Shown: positions 30,953 through 45,395 of the stretch, in pieces
Numbering within the stretch: the stretch's first letter is position 1
Layout: each line of letters begins with the position of its first letter
DNA from: Silurus meridionalis
Lineage: Eukaryota > Chordata > Actinopteri > Siluriformes > Siluridae
NCBI RefSeq assembly: GCF_014805685.1
Contig: NC_060899.1
Span: 8,046,290-8,110,289, forward strand
DNA: 64,000 bases
Direction of reading: 5' to 3'
Made by a program: the position numbers and the translations under genes
Notes under the pieces: generated by a model
Database searches by the model: none
What the model saw: the letters and a program-made list of their open reading frames with translations, nothing else
Told to the model about the DNA's origin: nothing

Positions 30953-31720
30953 ATGAAGGTTGGAATGTTGTACTGCACATTTCTCTCTGAGAATCGGAGG
31001 AAAATGGGTCGTACTCTGATTATAAAGTTGATCAGAGAGGGGAAAACATATAACGAAGTCCAGAAAATGAAAGGCTGCTCAGCTCGAATGATATCAAATG
31101 CTTTAAAATGGCAACCGAAACCAGAAAGCCGTGGAAGGAAACGGAAAACTACCGTTCGAATTGATTTGAAGAATAGCCAAAATGGCAAAGACTCAGCCAC
31201 TGATCAGCTCCAGGGTAATCGACGGAAGTTACCTGTAAAGCCAAGCTATTGGCAAGAAATGGGGAAAATGAGAGAAAATAGCGCAATATTTTGTGGACTG
31301 ATGAAAGCAAGATTGTTTTTTTTTTGGGCCTAGGGGCCGCAGACAGTTTGTTAGACGACCCCCAAACACTGAATTCAAGCCACAGTACACTGTAAAGACA
31401 GTGAAGCATGGTGGCACAAGCATCATGATGTGGGGATGCTTCTCATACTACAGTGTTTTGGCCTATTTATCGCTTTCCAGGGATCATGGATCAGTTTAAG
31501 TACATTTAAATGCTTAAAGAGGTCTTGTTGCCTTATACCGAGGAGGAAATGCCCTTGAAATGTGTGTTTTAACAAGACAACGACCCCAAACACACCAGTA
31601 AGCGAGCAGCATCTTGGTTCCAGACGAACAAGATTAACGTTATGGAGTGGCCAGCCCAATTCCCCGGACCATAATCCGATTGAAAACTTGTGGGGTGAAA
31701 AGCATTTTTCAGGTTATACA
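30953..31720 (+). pseudogene. Decayed Tc1-like transposase
   Basis: Plus-strand pieces in several frames: GRTLIIKLIREGKTYNEVQK (helix-turn-helix), LIREGKTYNEV context, SRGRKRKTT (GRP/GRKR box), a WTDESKIVL-like region around 31295 with frame breaks, DNDPKHTSK near 31580 and DHNPIENLWG near 31670. This is the DD34E order of Tc1. It differs from the copy in ube2t and belongs to another lineage. Terminal repeats were not found. Confidence 0.75.
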
Positions 31721-32369
31721 GTAAATATACAAGGAAAAAAATAGCAGTGGGGCAAAAGCTCTGTCTGTCGACCCATCGCCTGTCGTCTCTTTCTTCCAGA
31801 TCTGCACGGTTCCAGCACAGTTCCTCTCTTTGCTCAGTTTTGGTCATCTTAAAGCTAAAACATCGCCATATAACGGAGGTAGCGTATTATAATTTTTTGG
31901 CTACCAGTTCGGTGTCTGTCTGCTTCACCTGGCCTTCATGCTACACACATCTGGACATTTTAATTTTGTTAGCGCCACTAAAAATCCGCAAACTGTTCTC
32001 AGACAGTACGTGTCCACACATCATTAAATCGCAACGTTTGCTTCCATGTAATCGCACAAGCGGACGTACGGATAATTGTGCAGCACCAACTGTAAGTGAT
32101 TATTCGAACAAGCTGAATAATTGTGTTTAATGTGATACTCTATTGGAAAAATGTATCAACATCAACTGAACTGCAAACTCAGAATTTAAAGAGAGTTGGA
32201 TTATAGAAGAGGCAGAAAACTGCTTCAAATCAAGCAGTGCAATACATTTTATATGGTGGCTGTATGCCAAGTCCCAGCATTACTAAAGTCATAGTCTGAT
32301 AAAAATAGCAACTGTGCAGATAGAGGCCACCATCTCAGCCATATTACAAAATGTTTTTGACTAAAGAAA

Positions 32370-32770
32370 GCCAATCTTCCCCCTCCCATCCTCACCACCT
32401 TCTACAGAGTCACAACGACATCCTGGCCAGCTCGATCACTGTGTAGTACAGGAAATGCACAGAGTCTCACCGCAAGACTCTACAATAAATTGTGAGAACC
32501 AACCACCTCATATACTGAGCCCTGCATTCACAAACTCAACAGCATTGCAGACAAACTCCTTTGCAACATGTGCAGTAACAATAATTTCAAACCAATATTA
32601 CCTATGTGCAATATGTTTACTTGTGGTCTCTTTTTCTTCTTCTTTTGTATTTATACATTGTGTTGTGTATATACTATTTACTGTATGATGTTTCTACTTT
32701 TCTTTTTGGCTTTGCTGCTGTAACACAGAAATGTCCCCACTGTGGGATGAATAAAGTTATATCTTATCTT
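32370..32770 (+). mobile_element. LINE 3' end, family with (ATCTT)n tail
   Basis: Ends AAATGTCCCCACTGTGGGATGAATAAAG followed by ATCTTATCTT-like units (the quoted run is split here: AAATGTCCCCACTGTGGGAT, then GAATAAAG). The same end occurs at 62430-62475 after a longer LINE fragment. Rex1/L2-like by tail structure. Confidence 0.65.
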
Positions 32771-35150
32771 TTACTCCATTCATGAACCCCTCACTATATT
32801 GATATCTGGCAGAAGGTACCAAAGCATCCGTGGCACCACCACCACCACTCCTCTCACGGGCTCATCAATCGTCTAATCGTCATTTTGCCATCCACTATGC
32901 AACAGCTTTCGCAACCAACCGCCTACTGTTTTGTGTATTTATTGTAGTGCATATATGTCCTGCACTCATCGTACCTTGTTAAGCAATTGCTCTATATGTG
33001 ATCTTATGTACTGTACCACTTTACCAGCTCTACTGTTGTGCCAGGGTCCTCGAAAAATGGTCATTTTACAGAAGAATAATGATAAATTTTTTTTTTAAAA
33101 AGCCACTTGACTTAACGATTAGCAAACCATGTCTGGCTGGACCATCACTGCTACCACAGTTACAAGGAATGCATAGATACCAGTATTTCCAGTCTGAGTA
33201 CATGTTTTTGATACTTGTCAGTAATATTATACTCTATTAAAGATATTGTCCAAATGTGATAATGTTTTTTAAGGTTATCTCTATGGCAGTGAGATGCAGT
33301 TTAACCCCCCCCTCTTGACATTTTTCCTGAGGACAGTTTGTACACAAGGTACGTGTCATTTTTGTAAGTATGAATGAAGGAGTGATGTGGAAGACTTGGG
33401 GGTTTGTCAGATTTTAACTCCTCTGGTTTTAGAGCTGATCTGTTTCAGGCCTATGGGTCTCTGCCTATTCAAGTAGATTGGAAAAACAGCAGTAAACACG
33501 TTAGCTGCTAGGTTGACTGAATTGACCAGGAGGACATTGTTAATACAACAAGAATAGGTGTTTCATAGGTTTTCTTCCTGTAAACAAGAACAGGATTCCA
33601 ATGAATGCCTCTAAACTAGCCAAAGTTCAACCCTGTGTTGAATCATCAAATCAATGCCGGTAAAGTTAGGTTTGGAACAAAGATCTTTTGAATCATTATT
33701 GTATATAGAAAACAGCCTGGTTCCTCTTTTAACACAAATCCCTTTCACACGTTAAATGTAAAGGTGACTTAAAATGGGAAGAGATTATGTTTACGCAAAC
33801 CAGGTTTGCAGAGTTGCAGCAGGCTCTGAAAACGTGGCATTGACAGAAAGCCTTGGGTAATAAAGACTAAAAAGGCACTTTAAAATGGTATAAAAAATAT
33901 ACTTTAGTCGGAGGTAAACATTTTTTTTTCCCGCAGCAAAAAACGTCATAATACATTTTAATCTGTAATTCTATTGCAAGTTATAGCAGCGGTAAACGGC
34001 CATTCCCTTACCAGCCTCTCTCTGGAAGACATTTTCTCACGCAAAGGAAAAATAAAACATCTTGCCACGTTACTGAGAATTCACACTGTTCCTAAAGAAA
34101 ACAATACCGTTACAAAGCACTGAAACTCGTATATATTAAATAGACCAGTATTGGTCGAAGGTTATATGGAGCATCAGAGTGAGATTGAAGCTCAAAAAAC
34201 AAAGTATTAGAACCAGTGCGTGTATATAAACCTGTGAAAACGTTTTATTCATAGAAAACAATAAGACAGCGCTGCAATTATAGAAAAAAATAATCAACAC
34301 CTTCAAATGAATCCGATTTGGCAATTCAACAGCACCACAGTATAGTCTTGATTTGCTTTTTCTATGATTAGTGATACTCATGCTTTAAATTTTTTTTTTT
34401 TTTTTAACTCACCCCACACACATTTCCTCAACTCTCAATTGTTGAATTTTTTTATATCTTTTTTTAATTTATGTATTTAATTTGTGTTTATGTTTAAAGA
34501 CCAGGTCTAAAAACCTAACTTCAGCATGGTGGTGAAGCTCCGCCCCCAAGGAGCCACACTGGCCCGTAAAAAAGCCTGTATGATTGATTGACAGGACGCG
34601 CATCCAAACACGAGCAAGCATTCTAAACCGGAAAACACTTTTCCACACGGGTTTAATAAGCCAATAACCTTTGTATTTTTTTTACCCTTCCCGTATTTCT
34701 TTGAGGTAATTTGTAAAATAATACAATAAATATTTATATATCTACATATGTAGAAATACATAAATCGACTGTTTAACCTTTAATGACTCAACAAGGCCCG
34801 TTCATTCTGCCTGCTCCTATAGACCCCCCTCCCCCCCCATCCGGGGCCTGTCAGATTATACAGGACACTGTGTATATATAGTGTAGAAAGTTAAATCAGG
34901 AAACCACTGTAGTGTAAAAACAAGATTATATTCTTATAAATTATGTTAGACGTAAAGTTTAGATTCTTATATAAAATCCCTACATGCCATAAAATCAGGA
35001 CTGGTCAAAAAATTACATCACTTCTTGCGAAAGCTTACTTCACTCTTACACACCCACAAATTCATGATTGAGATAAAGGTGTGTGTGTAATGTTTTATAT
35101 TATATATATATATATATATTCCCCTATATACACACACATACACAACGGGA

Positions 35151-35189
<39 letters not shown>

Positions 35190-35642
35190 ATGCTGGGAGA
35201 AATGTCTAACAAGCCGATTTATACTATCCAAATAGATTACTTCTATGTCACTACATTTTCGCTATGAATACAGTAACAAATGAGACGAAATAAAATCTAA
35301 ATGTGTAGGTATTTTATATAAATGCGCAGTAAGGGAGGACATTTTGCTGAGACAGGATACAGGCCAACATTGCTAAACCAGCTAACAACCGCAAAAAAGG
35401 GGTCAGCTAATGCAAATAATAAACCACATTGTTTAACACGGTTACACCGGATTGTTTTTAAACTAAATATATTTCACCTTTACACACATTTTTACTACTA
35501 ATGTGTGTAATTGTGCTCACGGGTATTTCTTGGCTAAAAAGGCTAGCTTAACGCCATTAGCAAAATACTGACAAGTCTCCGATTCTGAAGGTTTATAAGG
35601 TGACATTCATGAAGTATTTCAATAAATAAATAAGTCTCTTAC

Positions 35643-35850
35643 CAAATACGTTTAGATGAAGGTGGCGCGAGTTGCGAGATACAGAGAGGAAAAGAGCAAC
35701 TAGGGGACAGGAATTTTTTTCTTTTTTTTTTTTCTTTTTTTTTTTAACGGTGGCCGCCCAAACTCTCAGCTTCCTTCATACACAATAAAAGTCTGCTATA
35801 GACACAGGAGAAGGAGCAGAGGAGCATCGTGTATGGCAATAACAACTAAC
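35643..35850 (-). other. cdc42: Presumed 5'-UTR exon 1 and promoter region of cdc42
   Basis: On the minus strand a strong donor (TTTG|GTAAGA) lies at 35643/35642, followed downstream by the 5.5-kb intron whose acceptor would be TTTTAG near 30143. The stretch above it holds a C/T-rich tract (about 35715-35748 as T runs) and GCGGCCACC-like sequence. The start of transcription is not defined. Confidence 0.5.
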
Positions 35851-36848
35851 AAAAAAAAAAAGAAAAACCATGACTTGAGCTACTGAGTCTGGGGTCATCG
35901 GTTGTAATGCTGTAAGAGGGGGTCAATTGCTGTGAACTGTTGGTATATTAAAGGCAAAATAAAAGTATTAATTCCAGATGTTCATCTTTCCATTCAACAT
36001 TTACGAATAATTTAATCCTGGTCTAGGGGTCACAGTAGAGAACCAGGGTTCTACCTGAGAACCTAGTGGATTAAAACATGTAGAACCCCTGTATGTGCAA
36101 ACAAAAAACTGAGCTCGTGATTAAACAGAGGAGTCTGGAGATCATTTATCTGAAAGGGGCGAAAGAAGTGCAAATCGCTGACTGTAGTTGAATGAACAAA
36201 ACCCCATAATCACATACACAAAAGGAAATCTTGCGGAAGGCTTTCCCAGAGAAGCAGCTTGTTATACAAGAAAAAGGGGGAACTTAATGCATATGTTGAA
36301 CAAGCACATCACTTTGGACATCATGCATGTTTTACTTGTGTTGAAGATTGAAAGTATCACTAAAGTATGTTTCATAAGTTTGCTATGGAATGGGAGAAAG
36401 GAAAAAAAAAGACAGCTGACTTGTGTTTACTGATCAATGATAAGTGATGAAGGCCTACGGTGGCATCGTGCTGTGCTTAAAGTAAAACAGCTTATGACCT
36501 CGTACATTAAACCCATTGGGAAGGAGTTTTGCATCATTTCACTCTATTGTGCAATCATGTACCTATAATAAGTGCAAATACCCAACTGTAATATAATAAA
36601 AACATCTTATGACCGAGTGTGTATATGAATATAGAAAAGCCGGTCTGGCAATGAGAATACAGTAAATATTTTAATAACTGTTACAGCAGATACAACTGAA
36701 ATGTCTATAACAAGCATTAATTTACCATACAGTCAGCACAATTAAAGTATAAAAAAAAAAACTTAAAGCAATAAACCAAGCAACGTTACTTGAAAGAGTT
36801 GTGAGGATAAGTTTTAAGAGGTAGAAAAAGGTCATTTAAAAATAATCC
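35851..36848. other. Spacer between cdc42 and the first dnmt3b gene
   Basis: No gene seen. The right part must contain the 3' UTR of the dnmt3b gene, which ends its frame at 36849. The open frame at 36188-36433 has no recognisable content. Confidence 0.5.
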
Positions 36849-38424
36849 TCATTTTAGGGGGTCACAGGCAAAGTAATCCTTCAGTGGAGCAAAGAGATGC
36901 CTGATTACGGGGACACTCCAAGATTTACCCAACACCTTCTGTCTCTGCAGGCGCCCCATGTTCTTCACATCTGTGTAATGCTTTGGAAATCCAAAAATCC
37001 TGACAAGTACAAGAAGGAGGAGAAGAGATGGGTTTAATATTAAGAATTACATATAGTACAACATACGTTGGAATACAAAAAGCGACAAACTTTTCTAGTT
37101 CTGTGATCCATAAACCATCATCCTTTCCGTTCATGGAGACAGGGAAATGCTGGTCATTGTTTCCCTGCTTGGTGGAGTTTGAGCGTGTGGTGATGGTCCT
37201 CACTTTGACGTACTACAAATAATTGCACACATGGAAAAAACGCAAGTTAGTCGAGCTTTAGCAAACAACATTAGAGATATCACATATCCGCTTTTTGCTG
37301 TATTAACCCAAAAACGTCATACTTTATATAAAAAAAAAAAAAAAAAAAAATGTTAAAAGTGAACCTTAGCAGTGCGGCCAGTTTCGAGGCATTCCTGGAG
37401 GTTTAGTTTGTCCTTCTGTGATGCTACGATTGGTCTGGATAAGAATAAGACAACAGTTAACAAAACATACTCCTTTTACTGAGTTAAAGGAATATACCAG
37501 TGTTTGACGATCCAGCTGCACTATTGCGGTGTGTGTGTAACTAACAACATTCATCTGTACACACACACACACAAAAGATTTAATAAATAAAATAAAATAA
37601 AAGTTAAAAGGCCAGCTATTGTATGTGGGATTTCTGTTCTTTTTTCAGTACAGGAAAGCGTTCAAGATTTCTGACTCGTGGTTCTCTCTATTATGCTACA
37701 GATACAATAAATAATGTCTAGTTTTAAAAACACTGGAGTGTTTCCATAACATGCTCATAAATATCATAATGCTATGAAGGTGTCTGGGTCCTGAACACCA
37801 TTCTACTACTGAATTCTCTACTTTTTCTGATACATAAAGTGTTTTTTCAAAAATGTTACAGTTATTTATTATTATTAAATTATTAATATTATTATTTATA
37901 AAGCAATTAAATGCACTGAATAGGTTTAGTTTACACTGATATTCCTGTATGCAATTTTAGCAATAAAAAATAAAAATAAAAAAAAATAAAAACAAACGAT
38001 GTTCGTTTTAAGAACACCAGTCTTTTTTTCCCTCTCTTATTTAGTATTGCTCTTTAATAAAGAAAAAGTAATTCTAATCGATTACTCGATCAATCAATGG
38101 AATAATCATTAGAGTACTCGATTACTAAAATAATAGATACCAGCAAACCAGTTGTGTAGTGGAGAAAATGTATACCTGTTCATGCCCGGGAGATTCCCCC
38201 AGAAATAGCGTGCTCTGTGGGCTGGGCTCACTTTAACAGCATCCACAAGGACTGGGTTACACTGTGAAGAGAACCACACACACAAAAATTAAAAGAAATT
38301 TCCTCAATGACATTAAATGCAAGGTACAAAAGAGAATAATGGGGCAAATAATGCACAAAAACTTTTAGCAGTAGCCACCCTAGGTAGTACCTTGATTTCA
38401 GATTACTGAGAAATGTGAGAACAC

Positions 38425-38455
<31 letters not shown>

Positions 38456-41400
38456 ACCCCTACAAACTCTTCTTATTGCCTCATAGCTAAAATTACCAAT
38501 GTCTTATAGCTAAATGAACTCCTAATGCACTCTTGCCACATTGCTCAAAATATATAGTGGTTTACTTCAGAAGTTCAAAGTCGTGGTTGCTCTCAGGTAC
38601 AGTCATTAAAAAATAAGAGCACAGTATATAATGCTATAATATGCAGTTTTTATGTAGGAAACACTTGTGAAAAGTAACCATGAACTCACCATGTGTATTC
38701 CATGTGGAGTGGAACAAATCAGCCAAATGCTGTTAAAATGCATTCATAAAACATTTACACCAGCAGAATTAAACCTTACCACTTTGGCTTCTGGTTCCTT
38801 AGTAAAGGTAGGTCAGCAGGTTTGGGAAGGGATTTTAAAAAGAACTTTTAGCACCAATCTGAACGTGGCAGTAATATGCAGGGCAACACTAAACACATTG
38901 CAATAGCACATCATTCGGCAAAATCTTACTTCAAGGAAACGACATATATCAACTTTGTCCTTGGTGTTCATGAATACAACGTTTTCAAAAAGCCAGAAGA
39001 ATGGTCGAGGATCGTCATCCTTGGGCTTCATAATGTTCAGCAGCCGGTAGTATTCAAAAAAGAGTCGTCCTGTGCCCTCTGCAATCAGAGTTTTGCCATA
39101 AGAGAAAAGACTATGAAGCTCATTTAAACAAAAAAATAAATGAATAAAGCCTTCTGCAAGAGTTTTCTGAAATAATACTGTAATTCTACCATAGAAAACC
39201 TTTGCAAACCTTTTTTTAAACAATACAGTGCAACCTCAATACTCGCGTGGTGGGGAGGATTTACGTTCTATGATCCCTCACGAGTAACAAAAAATGGCGA
39301 GGTTTTGACTCTCTCCTTTTGATGGTTCCTTTTTAAGAGGAATTGTACATGTACTGTACACTCAAATTGTGAATTACTTGTCAAATGTTTTATTTACTAC
39401 TTTAAACGAATAATACAATAATACAGTTTTTTTTTTAAAACAGTTTGTAATTTATTAGTAGAAACAGTTTTGAAAGCCTTCTAGCGAACTATCAGATTTT
39501 TTTCGAGTTACTCTTTAGTCTGGTTCCAAATGTAAAGTCGCAGACTTTCGAGGTCACGAGTGTCAAGGTCGCGAGTATCGAGGTTCCACTGTACATTTAA
39601 ATGAATACATTAATGCTCAAGTAGTTATAATCAGAGTAACAAAGCAGAATGCCATACCAAACAAGCCTTTCCTGGCAGGATTTACTATTGACAAGTCGTT
39701 GCATGGGCTGCCACCAATAAGAAGGTCAAATGGACCCCATTTCTCAATCTGAAATACACAATATAAAAGAGTGACAGTCTGAAATAGACTATTGGGGTTG
39801 TTTTTCTGATACCGAAACGGACTGATTGAAAACATAGTGGAAAATAAAAGTGTATACATACATGAGCCTTTGTAATTACACGGACATCGTCCACTTGGAT
39901 GATTTTTCCATTGTGGTTCACCGTTGATACCGTGATGGACTCATCATCGATTTCTGATGCAACATATTTTTCCACTTTAAAGCCCAGATCCTTCAGTACC
40001 AGGTATCCTACAATGTACACACACAAATTTAACATGTCACATATGAAGGACACACAGTTGAAGACAATAAGCAGTACTAAACCTACATGCTGTTGGTCCT
40101 AATACACGTGAAAAGTCCCAAATGTAATGCAGACAGACATCCCCAGTGTAAAAATTCTCCTTACTTTAGTGCCTACAGCTCCCTCTGGTGGAAAATCTTA
40201 CATGCTTCTAATCTAAAAACACCTTTAGCGACTTACCTGTACCTATTCCATCAAATAAGGAAAGGACTCTGATTGGACGTCGCAGGTTGGCAGGGATCGA
40301 TGGGTATACACGATGCGGCTCCTGGGAGTAAGGACAGAATCGATGGTATTAAGGAGGTTGTTTTTCTTTCAAAGTTCAACAGCGTCAACACTTCTCTAGA
40401 AACCTGTGACACCCAATACTACACTGTGAATGGCTTCTTGAAAGTGAACACCACGGCAAGAGAACCATTTTTCCCCCAAAATTCACAAAGCTTTAGAATA
40501 CCACAATGCAGATATAACTCTTTTCTTTATGGATTTAGATTTCCTTTTATTTCTACACCTGAAATAGTTTGTATTTATCGATCTATCATAAAAAAAAAAA
40601 AAGTATTGAGCCTGATGTTCTTAGGTCACAGAATAGCCATGTATTTATTATACCCTAGGCAGCGACTAGGACACGAATCTGGATTCTGCCAAATTGTGTA
40701 AATGGTCCAAGTGGAATAACAAGCTAAATATAAAAGATTTGTGTATATTTTATAATTTTTGTGTATTTTATGTGTGCAAGTAAAAACATTTTTTAAACTA
40801 CAATCTATGACAAACGTATGACATTGCTTCTTGTGAATTTGTTTTATATGATTATATGAATCTTCTTTTATATGATCGAAGCAGTACTGCTGATATACTT
40901 TCATTATAAAAATGATCTGGAAAACAATAAGAAAGCACGTACAAATTCCATGGCACTGTTATTCACAAAGAATTCCTGGACACGGATACTCCAGTCATGT
41001 CTGGGTCTCAAAGCCCCGGAGCTTTTCTCTGGTGCGCATAAGTAGCAGATCCATGGGTCCAAGTCTTTTAGTTGATTAAATGTGCCTTTACCAATCAGGA
41101 CCTCCAAACAGTCCTTACAAAAAGACCTAGACGCAGGAGACAAAACAAGTACAAATAAAATAAAATAACCTAAATAAAAGAATTGCCAATTAAAACTTTT
41201 AAGAACTTGTGAGCATTCTACAGTTATTATGCTCCCATAGCTCCAGCCATATGTAGCAGTGTATTCATCAGGGTATAAGTTGCAAATTTCCAATAATGGG
41301 GCAAAACTTTCTGTTTTTCCTCGAACAACTCATGTGAGGGTCAAGTATCTGCACAATTCTTTTGGCCGGCTAAACAGAATTATTTCATGACCAACGCTGC

Positions 41401-44400
41401 ACATTTCAGGAGTGTGCAAGGTATACAGTGAAAATTCAATCTCCTACACCTTTAAAGCAACATATAATTCAGGCTTTAGTCTACGTCACCGTAAACAGAT
41501 GCATAACAACACAATGTTTCATGCAGCACCTTGGTTATAGTTGAATCAGGAAGGACTGGGCAGTTATTGCATAAACTCTTTTGCTGCAACCATGATGATG
41601 CTGCTTTATTATTGACTTAATTTTTCAACTTTTACTTACTTACCGACAGCAGCTGTCATGTCCACACAGAATTACTTCCAGACCAGCACAGCAGACAGTG
41701 CAGTATGACTGATATCCATCATCATCATACCGATACAAAGTCTCTGTTAAATTATCCTACACAACACAGAGGTGTAAATATGTGTAAATGTAAATTACGA
41801 GAAGGATACCTTAAATCAATCAAAATATGTAACCCTACTATCAATATAGACACTTCAGTTGTATGGTTATTAAATAGCACATGTCTGAGGAAGAGCACCA
41901 CAGACACATTATTTGCTTTGAGAATGTTTATGGAGACAAATAGAAAAGGTCAGAAGTAGTTGCATTGTGTGTTTGTGGATTTAAAGAAAGCGTACGACAG
42001 AGTGCCAAGAGAGAAGTTGTGGTATTGTACAAGGAAGTCAGCTGTATGTGAGGGTGGTGCAGGACATGTATGAGGACAGTGTGACAGCAGATGTGTGCAG
42101 TATTAATGACAGACTAGTTTAAGGTAAAGATTGGACTGCATCAAGGATCGGCTCTGAGCCCTTTTCTGTTTGCAGTGGTGATTGACAGATTGATGGACGA
42201 GGTCAGACGATATTGTTATTTGTGGTGAGAGTAGAGAGCTGGTTGAGAAGAGTCAAAAGAAGTGGAGATATGTGCTAGAGAGAAGGGGAATGAAAGTCTG
42301 TAGGACTAAGACAGAGTGCATGTGTGTGAATGAGAGGGAGGGCAGTGGAGTAGTGAGGTTAAAGGGAGAAGAGGTGGAGAAGCTGGATAAGTTTAGGTAC
42401 CTGGGATCAACATTGCAAAGCAATGGAGAGTGTGTTAGAGAAGTAAAGAAAAGAGTGCAGGCAGGGTGGAGTGGGTGGAGAAGAGTGACAGGAGTGATTT
42501 GTGATAGAAGAGTATCTGCAAGAGTGAAAGGAAAAGATTATAGGACTGTGGTGAGACCTGCAATGTTGTATGGATTAGAGACAGTGGCATTGAGTAAAAG
42601 ACAGGGGGTGGAGCTGGAGGTAGCAGAGCTGAAGATGTTGAGGTTTTCGTTGGGAGTAAAGAGGATAGACAGGATTAGAAATTAGTTTATTAAAGGGACA
42701 GCGCATGTAGGACGTTTTGGAGACAAGGTGAGGATGGTGAGATTGAGATGGTTTGGACATGTGCAGGAGGGACATGGGGTATATCGGTAAGAGAATGCTG
42801 AAGATGGAGCCACCAGGAAGGAGGAAAAGAGGAAGGCCAAGGAGGAGGTTTATGGATGTGGGGAGGGAAGACATGCAGGTAAGTTGGGTTGAAAGAGGCA
42901 GATGTAGAGGACAGGGGGGTACGGAGACAGATGATCCGCTGTGGCAACCCCTAATAGGAGAAGCCGAAAGAAGAAGAAGAAGAAATAGCACATGGTCAGT
43001 AGTAAAATCTGTTGCCTTTTCTGTTGCCTCATCTGAGGCTGGTTGTTTGTATAAGTAAGATCTGCTAATACCAGTTTACAACACTACCTTGCATTTCAAG
43101 CATAGACTCCCTTCAAACAATGGATGGAAGATCTCGATGCATGAATTTCCACACGATAAGCAGAAATCTTAAAATTGCAAAAGAAGAATTAAGTTACAAT
43201 AACAAACCATGATTACAATAATTATACGAGAATTATTTTTCAACAATTATTTCCCACCTTCAATATTCTTCCCTTTGACCAAAACGTCATGCACCATTTG
43301 ATCTATAAAAATAAAATAAAAAAAAAAAAAAGAGGAAAAGGTCATTTTTACAAACTAAAATGACAATCACTTGGTGAAAATTTTTACACAAAAGGAAAGG
43401 TATACATACACCTGTTGTTGTCTTGCTTTCCATGAACATCTGAGCTACGATCATTGTTTTGATCTTTATTTTTGGAAAAGCATTTCTGTTTTTTTGGAGT
43501 GGGTCGTCTAGTCGAAAAAGAGAAGCTCTCTTCATTCTGTAAGGAGGACTGTTTTGGTTTTGGACATAAAAGATAGTCATTCAAGTTTCCATCTTTTAGG
43601 TGAAAATGGCCATTATGCAGGTCCAGAGAGAGTCTCTTCAAGCACACAGACACTTCTTTTAAGTTGTATATATTACGTTTTTCTTGATCTTTCTGCCTCT
43701 CACTGACAATCAGTTCATTCGTTTTTGGGAACCTCCAGTTGAACTTTTTGGGGAATTCTGAAAATAAGCACAATGGATACAACAGATCAGTTTGTGACCA
43801 TCTTTTAACCATCTTGATGGTCTCCCATAATTCAACTTCAGGAAGTCGGTTTTAAACGAACGTATATACCATCTTCTTTTGATCGTGGTCTGAGTCCATT
43901 TGGTCCAGATGGTGTAAAGCCTCCGAAGGCCCAGTCCATCATTTGCCTAAGCAGGTCATCCTTAGAGTCAGAGTTTATAGAAAATACTTTTTCAGCACGC
44001 TCAGCAGCAGTCTGCAGGCACACGAGAACAAGATGAATCACACAAGAAAAAAATTACATTCTTTCTCTTGACATTTCATTTAACGACCAACTATAGCCAA
44101 CTTAACTACCAAAAGTATAGAGTGACACTTCTGTTGTGCCTCACTGTGCTTCTTGGTTTCACATACTAGTGAAAGTGCTCTTCTGTAGCTCCTGAGCCTG
44201 AGAGTGTGCTGCTCTAGGCCCACTAAAGTCCCTACTAGTGGGCCCAGGGTACATCAGCATGAGCATATATACAATAAAAATGGTGTGTGCTGCATATAGG
44301 CCATTGCGGAAACTGACCTGCAAAGAATGAAAGATGGCATCCTTGTATGTTGTCACCTTGGCAAAAGAATTAGAGCAGAAACACTGTGCAAATGCAGTGT

Positions 44401-45361
44401 ATGGCTGTAGACCATCTGCATTAACCTGCAGTCATGGAAAAGAAAAGAGTGTAATTCCTGAAAAGCATAAACACTTGGCATAGAGTTAGTTGGACTATTT
44501 GCAATTTTACCTTAGTGACCATGCCGTCACCAAACCACACCACCTTTCTAAGGTACTTTCTGGGTTTCCTATCAGTCCATCTGAGCACCAGGCCAGGAGA
44601 CAGTGCAGAACCCCACACCCGTCCCCATACCATCTCTCCTGGTGCAAAAGTCTTTCCATCCTATGCAGCAGACAAAGGCAAAGACAAAACAGCAAAAAGT
44701 TTTAGGGAGTACAATCTTGGGTTTGTTCCTTTAAGGACACCTTAGGTAGTCTTTGTACAACCATACAACAAATAATGTCCCTTTGAGATTTAAGTACCAA
44801 ATAAAGCCTTGAGGAACTCTTTTATAAAAGTGCTTTATATAGAATTGTCGACATGATCAAAAATGGTACCAGCAACTAGTTGGGTGGCAAACTTGCATGC
44901 ACCTTTTGGCTACATAAGACAATGGTATCTTTCCAACCAGGGCCAGGAAAAGGTACTGTTTGGCACCATTTTCACCACTACTCACTACATTTTTGCCACG
45001 GCTTGCTCATCAGGGATAAATGCACACCGTTCACCTTGACTGTTAATTTCTGTAAAGCTGCTTTGAGACAATGTATGTTGTGAAAAGCGCTATAGAAATA
45101 AACTTGAATTAACATTTTTTTTTTTAACAGAGTTCTTCAATGGTCTGCTTGGTAGTAAAAGAGCACTCGTATTCTACACACAACCCTCTTTGGAAGAGTT
45201 GTAAAGGTATACAGTGTATATAAATAGATGCTGACACTAAATTACCTCTACCTCAAAATTGCAGGCTTTTAAAACCAACTACTGAGACCAAGAGAAATCA
45301 TACAATTAACCTAATTGTCATCTGCCTTTTATCAAGGAAGCAATTCACTTCAAATCAAGAT

Positions 45362-45395
<34 letters not shown>

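Noticed and set aside
43410..43411. Donor two bases earlier for the dnmt3b exon between PWWP and ADD
   Set aside because: Ending the exon before GGTGTATG puts the next exon out of frame with a stop; the GTATGT donor two bases on keeps phase.
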